DNA of 64,000 nucleotides, taken from NCBI GenBank assembly GCA_002067795.1, contig MVQI01000082.1:1-64000 (forward strand), in the 5' to 3' direction. The stretch is from Methanosaeta sp. PtaB.Bin039. Its GTDB lineage: Archaea; Halobacteriota; Methanosarcinia; Methanotrichales; Methanotrichaceae. The notes under the pieces were generated by a model that made no database searches, was not told the DNA's origin, and was given only the letters and a program-made list of their open reading frames with translations. Numbering within the stretch: the first letter of the stretch is position 1; the number at the start of each line of letters is the position of its first letter. The translations under genes were made by a program, and so were the position numbers. Positions 9,520 to 18,022 of the stretch are shown here, one piece after another.

Positions 9520-10383
9520 TCAGCGAGTTGTGACCTCTTTGCCGTCCTCAGTCACCATAACGGTGTGTTCGGCCTGGGAGACCAGAGCGCCTTCCGCCTC
9601 CCACAGAACAGGGAAGCGATGCACGACACCAGCCCGCAGCAGCTGCAAGAGGGCGTAATCCGTACGCTGGCCTGATAGCCAGCGGCGGGCAAACGGCATG
9701 CCCAAATAGCCCTCGATCTCCTTTAGAAGGGCTCTGGCCTCAGCTGCCCTGACAGGCCTGCGGCATGCCAGTCCGTAGATCTCTGTCACCGGTGACTCGC
9801 TGATTCGGCCGATGCCATCGGTGGCAAAGGGCTCGATAGCTATCACGTCCCCGGCCTGCAGGATTATCCCGACTTCCGTTCCCCTGTTGGGTATGGACGG
9901 CTCGGCGTGAGGTCGGAACCTGGCCAAGCCGTGACCGGTCAGGTTTGATACAGGTCGAAATCCGTATCCTTCGATGGCATCCTCGATGGCCGATCCAAGA
10001 ACAGAGGTGGATACCCCCGGAGCCACAAGCTCGATTGCCGCCTCGAGGGCGGCTTGTGAGGCCTCAACGAGCTCGGGGTGCCCGCTCAGATCGACTGTCA
10101 CCGCGGCGTCAGCGATATAGCCGTCCAGATGTACGCCCACGTCGAGCTTGACCATATCCTCACCAAATAGAAGGGCGTCTGCGGGCGCCGGAGTATAATG
10201 AGCCGCCTCCCTGCCCCTGGATATGTTGCAGGGAAAGGCCGGGCTGGCTCCAGCATCCCGGATAGACCGCTCCACCTCTTCTGCCACCTCCAGAAGGGCG
10301 ACGCCCACCTGGATCTTGGGCGCTGCCTCCCTCAGGACCTTGGAGAGTATTCGGCCAGCCACCCGGTACTTATCCGCATCCAT
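9520..10383 (-). CDS. map: Type II methionine aminopeptidase
   Basis: Removes the initiator methionine from nascent proteins. The 287-aa M24 protein shows the pita-bread metal ligands: VKLDVGVHLDGYIADAAVTVDL (two Asp), the TGHGLARFRPH His motif, IEPFATDG (Glu) and a C-terminal HTVMV segment. Length and the archaeal insertion agree with type II. A TTG at 10428 would add 15 residues overlapping the upstream gene; ATG 10383 (MDADKYRVAGRIL) matches where relatives start. Last gene of the minus-strand run L40e - GGGP synthase - Xaa-Pro peptidase - Map. Confidence 0.92.
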   Translation of the reverse strand: MDADKYRVAGRILSKVLREAAPKIQVGVALLEVAEEVERSIRDAGASPAFPCNISRGREAAHYTPAPADALLFGEDMVKLDVGVHLDGYIADAAVTVDLSGHPELVEASQAALEAAIELVAPGVSTSVLGSAIEDAIEGYGFRPVSNLTGHGLARFRPHAEPSIPNRGTEVGIILQAGDVIAIEPFATDGIGRISESPVTEIYGLACRRPVRAAEARALLKEIEGYLGMPFARRWLSGQRTDYALLQLLRAGVVHRFPVLWEAEGALVSQAEHTVMVTEDGKEVTTR

Positions 10384-10405
10384 GTCGTCAGCCCGATCCC
10401 ACACC

Positions 10406-11560
10406 TCAGACCACCAGGCTCTTCTCAAAACAGGTAAGATTGCGGTGGCCGTTTTCGGAGATCACAACCAGATCCTCAAGCCGCACACCGCCGATCCCCG
10501 GAAAATAAAGCCCAGGCTCTACGGTGACCACATTGCCGGCTCTTAGCACCTCACCGCATAAGCCAAGGGACGGCCTCTCGTGCACTGCCAGGCCTACGCC
10601 GTGGCCAGTGGAATGGATGAAGCCCCGCTCATCGCCCACCGGATAGCCCATATCAAGGAAGGCCTGGCTTACGGCCTGGTGGACCATGGAACCCGAAATC
10701 CCTGGCTTAAGCGCCCTTTGGCCGACCTGCAAGGCCTCCTTCACCGACCGGTACATCTCCAAGACCTCAGGAGAGGGCTCCCCCCGGACCACGGTCCGGG
10801 TCATATCGGCAAAATAGCGGCTGCTGCGTGAGCGTGGGAATATGTCTATGACGATAGGAGAGTTTGCAGGCAGGACCCCTTCCCCCCTCCGATGCGGATC
10901 GGCCGCTTCAGGTCCGCCGCAGACTATTGTATCGACGGCCTCGCACCCACCCTGAAGCAGCCGCATCTCAAGTGCAGAGCGAACCTGCTCAGATGTGAGA
11001 GGCTGTCCGTCAAGCTCCAGGACCTCGCCCCGGGGAGATGAGCGTCTTATCATGTCCACAGCTACGGCCATGGCCCCCTCGCCCTGCCTCTGCACATCCT
11101 CTATGGCCGCAACCTCTGAGCCGCTCTTCTCCACTCGCCAGTCCTGAGCCGGACACTCGAGCAGCCGGACGGAGAAGTCCTGGCAGAGGCTCTTGTAGAT
11201 CTTGGCCGGCGCATTATCTGCCAGCCCGAGGCTATTTACACCCTGAGACTGCAGAAAGTCACGAAGCACAGCTGGATATGCCAGGGTCCGCCCCAGTGCT
11301 TGAAGTTTTTCACGGTACAGGTATTGGCCTGTGGTCTTCACGCAGTCCACCGTGGCCTCGGCCAGAGCCCGGCCGCGCTCCATGGGCGATACCAGTATGG
11401 TCCTCTGCTCTGACAGGAGGAGGGCGAAGCTATCCGAAGACAGGAATCTGGAGAGATAGAATAGGTCGGGATCGCTTACCGAGTCGCCAACCAGCAGAAA
11501 GCCGTCCAGGTCCTCCCTGCGCAGAAAATCGCGGACCTGCGAATCAGAGCCTATCAGCAT
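10406..11560 (-). CDS. pepQ: M24B Xaa-Pro peptidase
   Basis: Cytoplasmic metallopeptidase that cleaves peptides with proline in the second position. The 384-aa protein has an N-terminal creatinase-like domain (about 1-130) and a C-terminal M24 domain. The visible ligand motifs are IDIFPRS (Asp), ADMTRTV (Asp), HSTGHGVGLAVHE (His), VEPGLY (Glu) and VRLEDL (Glu). I prefer ATG 11560, which has GGTG 6 nt upstream, over GTG 11569. It ends 22 bp before map, the other M24 peptidase, so two M24 enzymes sit side by side. Exact dipeptidase or aminopeptidase specificity cannot be read from sequence. Confidence 0.87.
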   Translation of the reverse strand: MLIGSDSQVRDFLRREDLDGFLLVGDSVSDPDLFYLSRFLSSDSFALLLSEQRTILVSPMERGRALAEATVDCVKTTGQYLYREKLQALGRTLAYPAVLRDFLQSQGVNSLGLADNAPAKIYKSLCQDFSVRLLECPAQDWRVEKSGSEVAAIEDVQRQGEGAMAVAVDMIRRSSPRGEVLELDGQPLTSEQVRSALEMRLLQGGCEAVDTIVCGGPEAADPHRRGEGVLPANSPIVIDIFPRSRSSRYFADMTRTVVRGEPSPEVLEMYRSVKEALQVGQRALKPGISGSMVHQAVSQAFLDMGYPVGDERGFIHSTGHGVGLAVHERPSLGLCGEVLRAGNVVTVEPGLYFPGIGGVRLEDLVVISENGHRNLTCFEKSLVV

Positions 11561-11592
11561 AAAAGACACCAGAATCAGAATCGAACTCGATC

Positions 11593-12357
11593 TCAGGGAG
11601 GCCTCTGGACCTTTCCTGGTCCGCCACTGCCTTTGATGGCCGAGGTCAGGCCTGAGACGAAGGACGCCACATCGGCAGTCCTCTCGACCGCCGTCCCCGT
11701 AACCAGAAGGTCAGCCCCTGCTTTGACCAGATCTGAAGCTGCCTGGCTGCTCTTGATTCCGCCGCCGACAACCAGCAGGCTATCCCCAAGGACTCCCTTT
11801 ACCGCCGAGACCATCGGCAGTGGAACCGGTTGATCCGCCCCGGAGCCTGCTTCAAGGTACACCAGCCTCATCCCCAGGAACTTGCCGGCCAGGGCATAAG
11901 CCGCTGCAATCTCTGGTTTCCTGCGTGGAATCAGCCTGGCATCCCCCACCCAGCCGACAGTTCCGCCTGGCTCCACGATGACGTACCCCATGGGGATGGG
12001 CTCCAGCCCATATCTCAGCACCAAAGGCGCTCCAAGGGCCTGGTTATCTATCAAGTAGCTGCTGCTCCTGGAATTTAGCAGGCTCATGAAGAAGACGCCG
12101 TCTGCCCCGGGACAGAGGCCGGCCGCGCTGCTGGGGAAGAGGATCACCGGAAGGTCCACACGGGCTTTTATCGCCCTCACGGTCTCCTCCAGTACCGAGC
12201 CGGTGGCTCCCACCGATCCGCCGACCATGATGGCATCGGTTCCACCCTGCATAGCAGCTTCTGCCTTCTCGGCAGCCTCCTGAACCGTCTGAGAAGCCGG
12301 GTCCAGGAGTGTCAGATGGGCAGCCCCTTCCGACGCCACAACCTGGCGGAGGTGCAT
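11593..12357 (-). CDS. Geranylgeranylglyceryl phosphate synthase
   Basis: Joins geranylgeranyl diphosphate to sn-glycerol 1-phosphate, the first committed step of archaeal ether-lipid synthesis. The 254-aa TIM-barrel protein shows HLTLLDPAS near the N terminus, GGTDAIMVGGSVG, the FPSSAAGL segment, YLEAGSGA and GGGIKSSQ phosphate-binding loops near the C terminus. ATG 12357 (MHLRQVV) matches the family start; ATG 12384 and TTG 12405 are in-frame alternatives. It follows the L40e gene by about 100 bp on the same strand. Confidence 0.93.
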   Translation of the reverse strand: MHLRQVVASEGAAHLTLLDPASQTVQEAAEKAEAAMQGGTDAIMVGGSVGATGSVLEETVRAIKARVDLPVILFPSSAAGLCPGADGVFFMSLLNSRSSSYLIDNQALGAPLVLRYGLEPIPMGYVIVEPGGTVGWVGDARLIPRRKPEIAAAYALAGKFLGMRLVYLEAGSGADQPVPLPMVSAVKGVLGDSLLVVGGGIKSSQAASDLVKAGADLLVTGTAVERTADVASFVSGLTSAIKGSGGPGKVQRPP

Positions 12358-12457
12358 CTCCACCAGGCCAACCTTGACTGACATCAACAACTCGATCGCC
12401 CGCAATCGCAGGCGTATGGAAACGACAGTTCCGCCGATGAAGCGGCGGCAGGTCCGA

Positions 12458-12604
12458 TTATCCTCTGCTCTCCTTGGACTTCATCCGCAGCCCTTCATAG
12501 CCGCACTTGCGGCACCTGGTAGCCTTGACAGGGTTGCGAGCGTTGCAGCGCATGCATATCTTCAGATTCAATATTCTGTTTTCAGCCTCTGGAAACCTGG
12601 CCAT
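12458..12604 (-). CDS. rpl40e: 50S ribosomal protein L40e
   Basis: A 48-aa zinc-ribbon ribosomal protein. Reading the minus strand from ATG 12604 gives a basic peptide with Cys17-x2-Cys20 and Cys31-x2-Cys34, including the CMRCNARNP and [11 protein letters not shown] segments typical of archaeal L40e, and TAA at 12458. A Shine-Dalgarno AGGAG lies 8 nt upstream, and a TTAAAT box at about 12660 fits a promoter. It is the first gene of the operon leading into GGGP synthase. It is shorter than many gene callers accept. Confidence 0.92.
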   Translation of the reverse strand: MARFPEAENRILNLKICMRCNARNPVKATRCRKCGYEGLRMKSKESRG

Positions 12605-13071
12605 GGTATTGCTCCTGATATTCTCCTTGGATCTGTCGGCATCAAAGCCGAGAAGCTTGAATTTAAGCGCCGGGGTAGGGATTTTCCTGGCGGAACATGG
12701 TGGTTGTCCAACCCTTTGCCGCCAATTTGAACCCTAGCGTCCCTGGAAGGGACAACAGGTCTCGAGCCTGCCGCGTTTGGACTGCCGGTCGGAGGAGCGC
12801 GGCTCCCCGGCCCGGAAATTGTCCGCTCTGCCACCCCGGCCCGGACCTCTGGTCGTGAATTAACCTTTATATCCCTTTGCTTGGAGGTGGAGAGTCCCGG
12901 CCCAGAACCCCAGGGAAGACCTTGCAGCAGGATCTCCAATCCGTCATGTGGCGGTTCGTCCAGGGCTTGGGCTCACCGTCCGGTCCTTTTCCGCCTTGCC
13001 CTTCGATAGGGCGGGTCTGAAAATCCCATGGCTGGACAAGATTTATCTGGGAATCCCTCCTCTGACTACCG
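12605..13071. promoter_or_regulatory. Divergent promoter region of L40e operon and malic enzyme gene
   Basis: On the plus strand TTTATC at 13042-13047 is centred about 27 bp before ATG 13072, which fits a leaderless malic enzyme mRNA. A second strong box, CCTTTATATCC near 12866, has no gene right behind it and could drive a short untranslated RNA or be an upstream promoter. The L40e promoter faces left near 12660. Confidence 0.5.
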
Positions 13072-14310
13072 ATGTCTCTCCGAGAGGAAGCCCTGGAATT
13101 TCACCGGGTGGCTCAAGGCAAGATCGCCATCCACAGCAAAGTACCCTGCAGCACCAAGAAGGACCTGAGCCTGGCCTATACCCCCGGAGTGGCCGAGCCG
13201 TGCCTGGAGATCGAGAAGGATCCCGACCAGGTCTACCAGTACACCTCTAAAGGAAACCTGGTGGCAGTGGTCACCGACGGCACGGCAGTGCTCGGCCTGG
13301 GAGACATAGGACCCATGGCCTCTCTGCCTGTGATGGAGGGAAAGTCCATCCTTTTCAAGAACTTCGCCGGCATCGATGCATTTCCCATAGCCATAGATTC
13401 CCAGGACCCCGACCAGGTTGTGGAGACCGTGAGGCGCATATCTCCGGCCTTTGGTGGGATCAACCTGGAGGATATCAGCGCACCTCGCTGCTTCGAGATA
13501 GAGAATCGCTTGAAGCGAGATCTGGATATCCCGGTATTCCACGACGACCAGCATGGCACAGCCGTGGTCACACTCAGCGGCATGATAAACGCCCTGAAGA
13601 TCGTAGGCAAGGAATTCTCGCAGATACGGGTGGCCGTATCAGGGGCCGGGGCTGCTGCTGTGGCTGTGACCAGATTTCTGATGAGCTTTGGCACAAGAGA
13701 TGTGGTCATGTGCGACCGAAAGGGTGCAATACATCCAGGTCGGACCGACCTGAACCCGGCCAAGACCGAGATCGCCAAGATAACCAATCCGCGACAGGTA
13801 ACAGGATCGCTGGCAGATGCCATGAAGGGCACCGACGTCTTCATAGGGCTTTCCGCAGCTGGCCTGGTCACCTCCGAGATGGTCAGCTCAATGGCAGCCG
13901 ATCCGGTTGTCTTTGCAATGGCCAATCCGGTCCCTGAGATCATGCCAGACCTGGCCCGTGCAGCCGGCGCACGCGTGATGGCCACCGGACGCTCGGACTT
14001 CCCCAATCAGGTCAACAACGTCCTGGGTTTTCCCGGAATCTTTCGCGGCGCCCTGGACGTGCGGGCCAAGGACATCAACGAGGAGATGAAGATGGCCGCC
14101 GCTCGTGCCATCGCAGGGCTGGTAGAAGACGTCACCCCGGACTGCATCATACCCTCGCCACTGGACCGCAGGGTGGTTCCCGCTGTCGCCGAGGCAGTGG
14201 CAAGGGCAGCTATCGAGAGCGGTGTGGCCCGCCGCCCTCGCGATCCTGTGGAGGTGGGCCGCAGGGCTGCTGAGATGGTGCGAATTGCGGATGGGAATCC
14301 GGCCTGCTAA
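13072..14310 (+). CDS. maeB: Malic enzyme (malate dehydrogenase, oxaloacetate-decarboxylating)
   Basis: Oxidatively decarboxylates malate to pyruvate with NAD(P). The 412-aa protein has the malic N-domain (YTPGVAEPC around residue 41; TDGTAVLGLGDIGP; the Lys/Asp-rich FKNFAGIDAFPIAID and FGGINLEDISAPRCFEIE with metal ligands; DDQHGTAVV) and a Rossmann NAD(P) domain (VSGAGAAAVAV, about 188-198). ANPVPEIMPD and SDFPNQVNNVLGFPGIFRGALD follow. It lacks the phosphotransacetylase-like C-terminal domain found in long bacterial MaeB. Cofactor preference is not certain. The start is ATG 13072, apparently leaderless. Confidence 0.93.
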   Translation: MSLREEALEFHRVAQGKIAIHSKVPCSTKKDLSLAYTPGVAEPCLEIEKDPDQVYQYTSKGNLVAVVTDGTAVLGLGDIGPMASLPVMEGKSILFKNFAGIDAFPIAIDSQDPDQVVETVRRISPAFGGINLEDISAPRCFEIENRLKRDLDIPVFHDDQHGTAVVTLSGMINALKIVGKEFSQIRVAVSGAGAAAVAVTRFLMSFGTRDVVMCDRKGAIHPGRTDLNPAKTEIAKITNPRQVTGSLADAMKGTDVFIGLSAAGLVTSEMVSSMAADPVVFAMANPVPEIMPDLARAAGARVMATGRSDFPNQVNNVLGFPGIFRGALDVRAKDINEEMKMAAARAIAGLVEDVTPDCIIPSPLDRRVVPAVAEAVARAAIESGVARRPRDPVEVGRRAAEMVRIADGNPAC

Positions 14311-14439
14311 AAAAAAACGACCGATGCCAGCCGGAGATTATCATCCCTCGCAAAGCCCTGCCTGGACCCTGACGAGGATCGTGAAAGGGCGGTACGAGTC
14401 CGGAAATCTAACTGGAAGCGCTCGCACCCGGGAATCGGA

Positions 14440-15105
14440 TCAGGGCTGCTCCCATTCGCGCAGGCCTGTGACAAGCTCCCCTACCCAGTCCCAGTCGTGC
14501 TCGTATATGTGTGCCGAGGCGCTCAGCGTTGTGATGCTGCCCGGAATAGCCCCGACCTCACAGGCGACATAGGCGAGCACCTCGGAGAGGCCGAAAAGAT
14601 TGGCAGGATAGGCCCCGGCAAAGTCGTGGCTGCGGAAGAATGCGGTTAGATGCAGCCGTCCGTCCCTGAGCTTGAAGTCATCGACGATCATGCAGGGCAC
14701 CTCCTCCCTGGAGCAGTCCACCGGCGGGATCCAGGTGACCGCCGTTGCCCGCCGTGTCTGAGGCGACGCCCGCAGCCGCTGTATGGCCTGGACAAGCTGG
14801 TCAACTGACGAGCCGTCCTGGCAAGACCAGCTGCGCAGCCGCTCTCCGTAAGTGTACTCAAAGCCCGGATTGTCCCCAGACAGGAGCTGAGAGGCATACT
14901 CATCAAGGCGGTCCTGGCTCCAGGCATATTCGGCTGGCACCCGGTCCTCTCCCGGTCGCTCCACCACCACCTGGAGGTTCAAAAGCTCCTTGATGCGGGT
15001 CCTCCTCTCGTCCTCTATCTCCTGCCCTTGACGCCATATCAGGTACAGTCCGCGGCGCCAGGCCTTGGTGATTGTTGGGGCCCGTATGAACCTGCCAGAC
15101 CGCAT
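14440..15105 (-). CDS. thyA: Archaeal-type thymidylate synthase
   Basis: Makes dTMP from dUMP using a methylene-pterin donor, in methanogens presumably a tetrahydromethanopterin derivative. The 221-aa protein is shorter than bacterial ThyA and matches the archaeal subgroup. It has Arg-rich nucleotide binding (SPQTRRATAVTW, about 114-125), the catalytic Cys138 in EEVPCMIVDDF, FFRSHDFAGAYPANLFGLSEVL (dUMP contacts) and a C-terminal SAHIYEHDWDWV. Its 3' end faces the malic enzyme gene. Thymidylate kinase is at 1.9 kb. Confidence 0.9.
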   Translation of the reverse strand: MRSGRFIRAPTITKAWRRGLYLIWRQGQEIEDERRTRIKELLNLQVVVERPGEDRVPAEYAWSQDRLDEYASQLLSGDNPGFEYTYGERLRSWSCQDGSSVDQLVQAIQRLRASPQTRRATAVTWIPPVDCSREEVPCMIVDDFKLRDGRLHLTAFFRSHDFAGAYPANLFGLSEVLAYVACEVGAIPGSITTLSASAHIYEHDWDWVGELVTGLREWEQP

Positions 15106-15471
15106 GATCTACGCCGCCCCCCGATCCATCCGGGATTCCATACGCGTGGCGCTCGCGATATCGGTCCTCCTTAGGCCTCGGGATGACGGTGTCCTTCGGT
15201 ACTTGGCCAGATAAGCGCCATCTTTCATTTTATCCTGAGCTGCCAGATTCTCCGGGATCATGCCTATCATCATCCTTCTGGGTGACTGAGAGATTAAGCT
15301 CTTGCCCCACATTCGGTCCTATCGCCAGCGCTGAACCCAACCGTGGAAGGACAGGGTTCCTGAGGTCTAATGGGGCACTGGCAGGTCCCGCAGTCGCGAA
15401 CCTGAGCGTTTCCATGAGGATCGATTCCGGCCTGGTAGGCCTTAAGTCCTCCCACAGGCCATGCAGGTATC
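15106..15471. other. Divergent intergenic region thyA / Hjc-like gene
   Basis: 366 bp without a family-like frame. No obvious strong TATA box or repeat is visible. Confidence 0.4.
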
Positions 15472-16008
15472 ATGAACTTCGAGCACGCCCTGGTGCGGGC
15501 TTTCAACCGCTTCTTCGAAGAGGCAGGGGTCCATGCGGTGGCCTTTCGCTTGAAGCAGTCCCGATTCGCTCCCCAGGTCATGGACGTGCTGGTGGACTCG
15601 CGCTTCCCCGAGTATTATCTAGCAGTGGAGTGCAAGAGCCTGGACGCCCGAAAGGCCGGATGCCTGTACTTCCGCCAGCACTTCAGCGTTGCCAGTGGTG
15701 AGCACCAGCTGGATCGGGAGGACCGTTTCGTGCAGGCATCGGGCCGGTCCGGGCTGCTGGCGGTCGAGCTTCGCTGGGGCGGTGGGAGAACGAAGGAGGC
15801 CCACATGCTCCCCTGGACGGCTGTCATGGATGCGTATCGCTCCGGACAAGCCGGCCTGACTATGGAGGGAATCGTCAGCTACCCGGCCCTCGGGAGGCAG
15901 GCCGGGCAGTACCTGATATCGCATGAGCTCATCTCCAGATTGCACTCTATCCGACCCCCCGATCCGCAGGAGGAGATCGAGCCGGATGGGGCGGATGCGG
16001 ACTGGTGA
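15472..16008 (+). CDS. hjc: Hjc-like Holliday junction resolvase (PD-(D/E)xK nuclease)
   Basis: Probable structure-selective endonuclease that cuts Holliday junctions. The 178-aa protein starts with a helix carrying Glu4 (NFEHALVRAFNRFFEE). Asp38 in VMDVLV and Glu53-Cys-Lys55 in LAVECKS form a PD-(D/E)xK active site, and later strands include GLLAVELRWG. The C-terminal 40 residues extend past the usual Hjc core (about 130-140 aa). The nuclease core is clear; assignment to Hjc rather than another small archaeal nuclease rests on the pattern of the first 60 residues. Confidence 0.68.
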   Translation: MNFEHALVRAFNRFFEEAGVHAVAFRLKQSRFAPQVMDVLVDSRFPEYYLAVECKSLDARKAGCLYFRQHFSVASGEHQLDREDRFVQASGRSGLLAVELRWGGGRTKEAHMLPWTAVMDAYRSGQAGLTMEGIVSYPALGRQAGQYLISHELISRLHSIRPPDPQEEIEPDGADADW

Positions 16009-16087
16009 TCAGGCCTTGATGAGATTGCCCACATGCTCCGACAGCCTAAGAAAAGCTATCTTTCCTTGGATCAATTAATATTGGATT

Positions 16088-16100
16088 AACCTTATATCCC
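16088..16100 (+). promoter_or_regulatory. TATA box of the cbi operon
   Basis: AACCTTATATCCC precedes cbiT. Its centre is about 27 bp before ATG 16121 (third codon of the cbiT frame), so the operon mRNA may be leaderless and start there. An AT-rich BRE-like stretch lies just upstream. Confidence 0.55.
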
Positions 16101-16114
16101 CCAGCCCCCACCCT

Positions 16115-16633
16115 ATGCCCATGAAGCTGCCGGGAACGGCTACCCAGCCGGAGAATATCTACATAGCCCTGGGCAAGCTCGGCCTTGGTCCCGGGATGGT
16201 ATTCTTGGACCTGGGCTGCGGTTCAGGAGCAGTCTGCCGTCAGGCAGCCCTCTTTACCGACCGGATATACGGCGTGGACCGGCGGCCGGAGGCTGTGCAG
16301 GCCTCAAGGGAACTTGTCCCGCAGGGGACGTTCGTGCTTGGGGAAGCGGCAGATGTGCTGGACAGCCTGCCAAGACCAGACCGGTGCTTCGTGGGCGGGA
16401 CCCGTGGCATAGAGGACTTTCTGCCGGTGCTGGCAGGGCGGGCGGCTCCTGGGTTTCGGTTGGTCGTCTCCCTGGCGAGGATAGGTGCGGCAGCCCGTGT
16501 TGCCGGACTTGTAAAGAAGCATTTCGTCGAGGAGGAATTTCTCCAGATAACCATTAACCGGGGATACGAGCTGGCCGGCGACCTGGCGCTTCGGCCTGTC
16601 AATCCCATATTCATGGTGGTGGCTAGGAGATGA
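16115..16633 (+). CDS. cbiT: Cobalt-precorrin-6B C15-methyltransferase / decarboxylase subunit CbiT
   Basis: Methylates C15 and decarboxylates the acetate side chain during anaerobic corrin-ring synthesis. The 172-aa protein is a class I SAM methyltransferase: FLDLGCGSGAV (motif I, about 29-39), IYGVDRRPEAV (motif II), and GGTRGIEDFL in place of the usual catalytic loop. It is stand-alone rather than fused to CbiE as in CobL; CbiE is the last gene of this operon. ATG 16115 and ATG 16121 are both possible starts. First gene of the operon, 4 bp before cbiL. Confidence 0.92.
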   Translation: MPMKLPGTATQPENIYIALGKLGLGPGMVFLDLGCGSGAVCRQAALFTDRIYGVDRRPEAVQASRELVPQGTFVLGEAADVLDSLPRPDRCFVGGTRGIEDFLPVLAGRAAPGFRLVVSLARIGAAARVAGLVKKHFVEEEFLQITINRGYELAGDLALRPVNPIFMVVARR

Positions 16634-16637
16634 TGGT

Positions 16638-17246
16638 TTGTTGATTGGGGTGAGCCTGGGTCCTGGAGATCCGGAACTGCTGACCCTCAAATCCATAGCG
16701 GCTCTGAAAAGCAGCCACAAGGTATTCGTACCCGGTGAGATGGCTGCACAGCTGGCCAGGCCTTACTGCCAGCCGGAGGTTTTGGAGTTCCCCATGATAG
16801 AGGACGAGACAGCGCTTGAGAGGGTCTGGGAGCACAACGCCGATATAGTTGCTCAGGCTGCCAGTGCAGGCCAGACCGCTTTTGCCTGCATGGGTGATGC
16901 GAACACGTTCTCCACCTTTACCCACCTCAAGCGCCTGGTAGAGGAACGGCATCCAAAAGTCGTCGTGGAGAGCATCCCTGGCGTTGGCGCCGTCCAGGCC
17001 CTGGCTGCCCGCCTGGGTGCCGGACTGGATCGCTCTTTTCAGGTCTCAGACGGCTCCCCACTCGATGCTGTCATCCGGCTCAAGGCCACAAAGCCAGCTC
17101 AGATTGCCGAAGAGCTGGCTGCCCAGGGTTTTATCGAGTTCGCCCTTGGAGTGCGCCTCTGTACCGAGGAGGAGCAGGTTGTAAGGGGGAAAATGCCTGA
17201 GCAGAGCGGTTATTTCAGCGTGCTATTAGCCAGGAGGGCCAGATGA
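16638..17246 (+). CDS. cbiL: Cobalt-factor II C20-methyltransferase CbiL
   Basis: Transfers a methyl group from SAM to C20 of cobalt-factor II, an early step after sirohydrochlorin cobalt insertion. The 202-aa tetrapyrrole methylase has [16 protein letters not shown] at the N terminus, the [16 protein letters not shown] segment and [16 protein letters not shown]. There is no in-frame ATG; TTG 16638 (or TTG 16641) follows GGAGATGATGG, giving a good ribosome site. It overlaps cbiF by 4 bp (ATGA), indicating coupled translation. Confidence 0.92.
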   Translation: MLIGVSLGPGDPELLTLKSIAALKSSHKVFVPGEMAAQLARPYCQPEVLEFPMIEDETALERVWEHNADIVAQAASAGQTAFACMGDANTFSTFTHLKRLVEERHPKVVVESIPGVGAVQALAARLGAGLDRSFQVSDGSPLDAVIRLKATKPAQIAEELAAQGFIEFALGVRLCTEEEQVVRGKMPEQSGYFSVLLARRAR

Positions 17247-18022
17247 GCCAAATTCCGCCAAATCAGGCAAAGATAGTCGATTCTGCCGGACATCCGCATT
17301 GCGGATCTGCCGGTCCCGTATATTTTGTGGGAGCCGGCCCCGGCGATCCGGAGCTGATCACGGTCAAGGGCCGGCGACTCCTGGAAGCAGCCGACCTGAT
17401 AATATACGCTGGCTCCCTGGTCAATCCGGCGCTGCTGGAAGGCCTGAAAGGAGAGACGGTGGATAGCAACGGCCTCTCCCTTGAGGAGACTACGGCCAGG
17501 ATAATTCAAGCACTGCACGAAGGGCGAAACGTGGTGCGGCTGCATAGCGGAGATCCATCGCTCTACGGGGCGATACTCGAGCAGATCAAGCCGCTGGAGG
17601 ATGCGGGAGTCGATGTTGTGGTGGTCCCCGGAGTATCCTCCCTATTCGCAGCGGCTGCCGCCTTGAAGACCCAGCTGACCCTAAAGGGCGTATCTGAATC
17701 CCTGGTTGTGACAAGGCCGGCAGGGACAACGCTTGAGGAGGACCAGGTAGCTGGCCTCTCGCGACATGGGACGACTATGGCCGTCTTCCTGGGCACTGAG
17801 AGGCTGAGGGAGGTCTTAGCGACTCTCGAACGCCCCTTGGACACGCCGGTAGCTGTGGTCTACCACGCGTCCTGGCCCGACCAGAAGATCATCTCGGGCA
17901 CGCTGGCCGATATAGCCCAGAAGGTCGAGAGAGCTGGCATCCGGCGCAGCGCCATGATACTGGTAGGCGGAGTGGTGAGCCGCAGCGGCTTTAGGAGGTC
18001 TCATCTATACCGAAATCGGTAG
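17243..18022 (+). CDS. cbiF: Cobalt-precorrin-4 C11-methyltransferase CbiF
   Basis: SAM-dependent methylation of C11 in the anaerobic pathway. The 259-aa protein has a short N-terminal extension (about 25 aa) before [17 protein letters not shown], then [35 protein letters not shown], and the C-terminal [17 protein letters not shown] typical of CbiF/CobM. Its stop lies inside the coding part of cbiG. Confidence 0.94.
   Translation: MSQIPPNQAKIVDSAGHPHCGSAGPVYFVGAGPGDPELITVKGRRLLEAADLIIYAGSLVNPALLEGLKGETVDSNGLSLEETTARIIQALHEGRNVVRLHSGDPSLYGAILEQIKPLEDAGVDVVVVPGVSSLFAAAAALKTQLTLKGVSESLVVTRPAGTTLEEDQVAGLSRHGTTMAVFLGTERLREVLATLERPLDTPVAVVYHASWPDQKIISGTLADIAQKVERAGIRRSAMILVGGVVSRSGFRRSHLYRNR

Noticed and set aside
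14155-14180. CCACTGGACCGCAGGG in the malic enzyme gene as an ORB
   Set aside because: Codes for the conserved SPLDRRV segment, with imperfect core and G-string.
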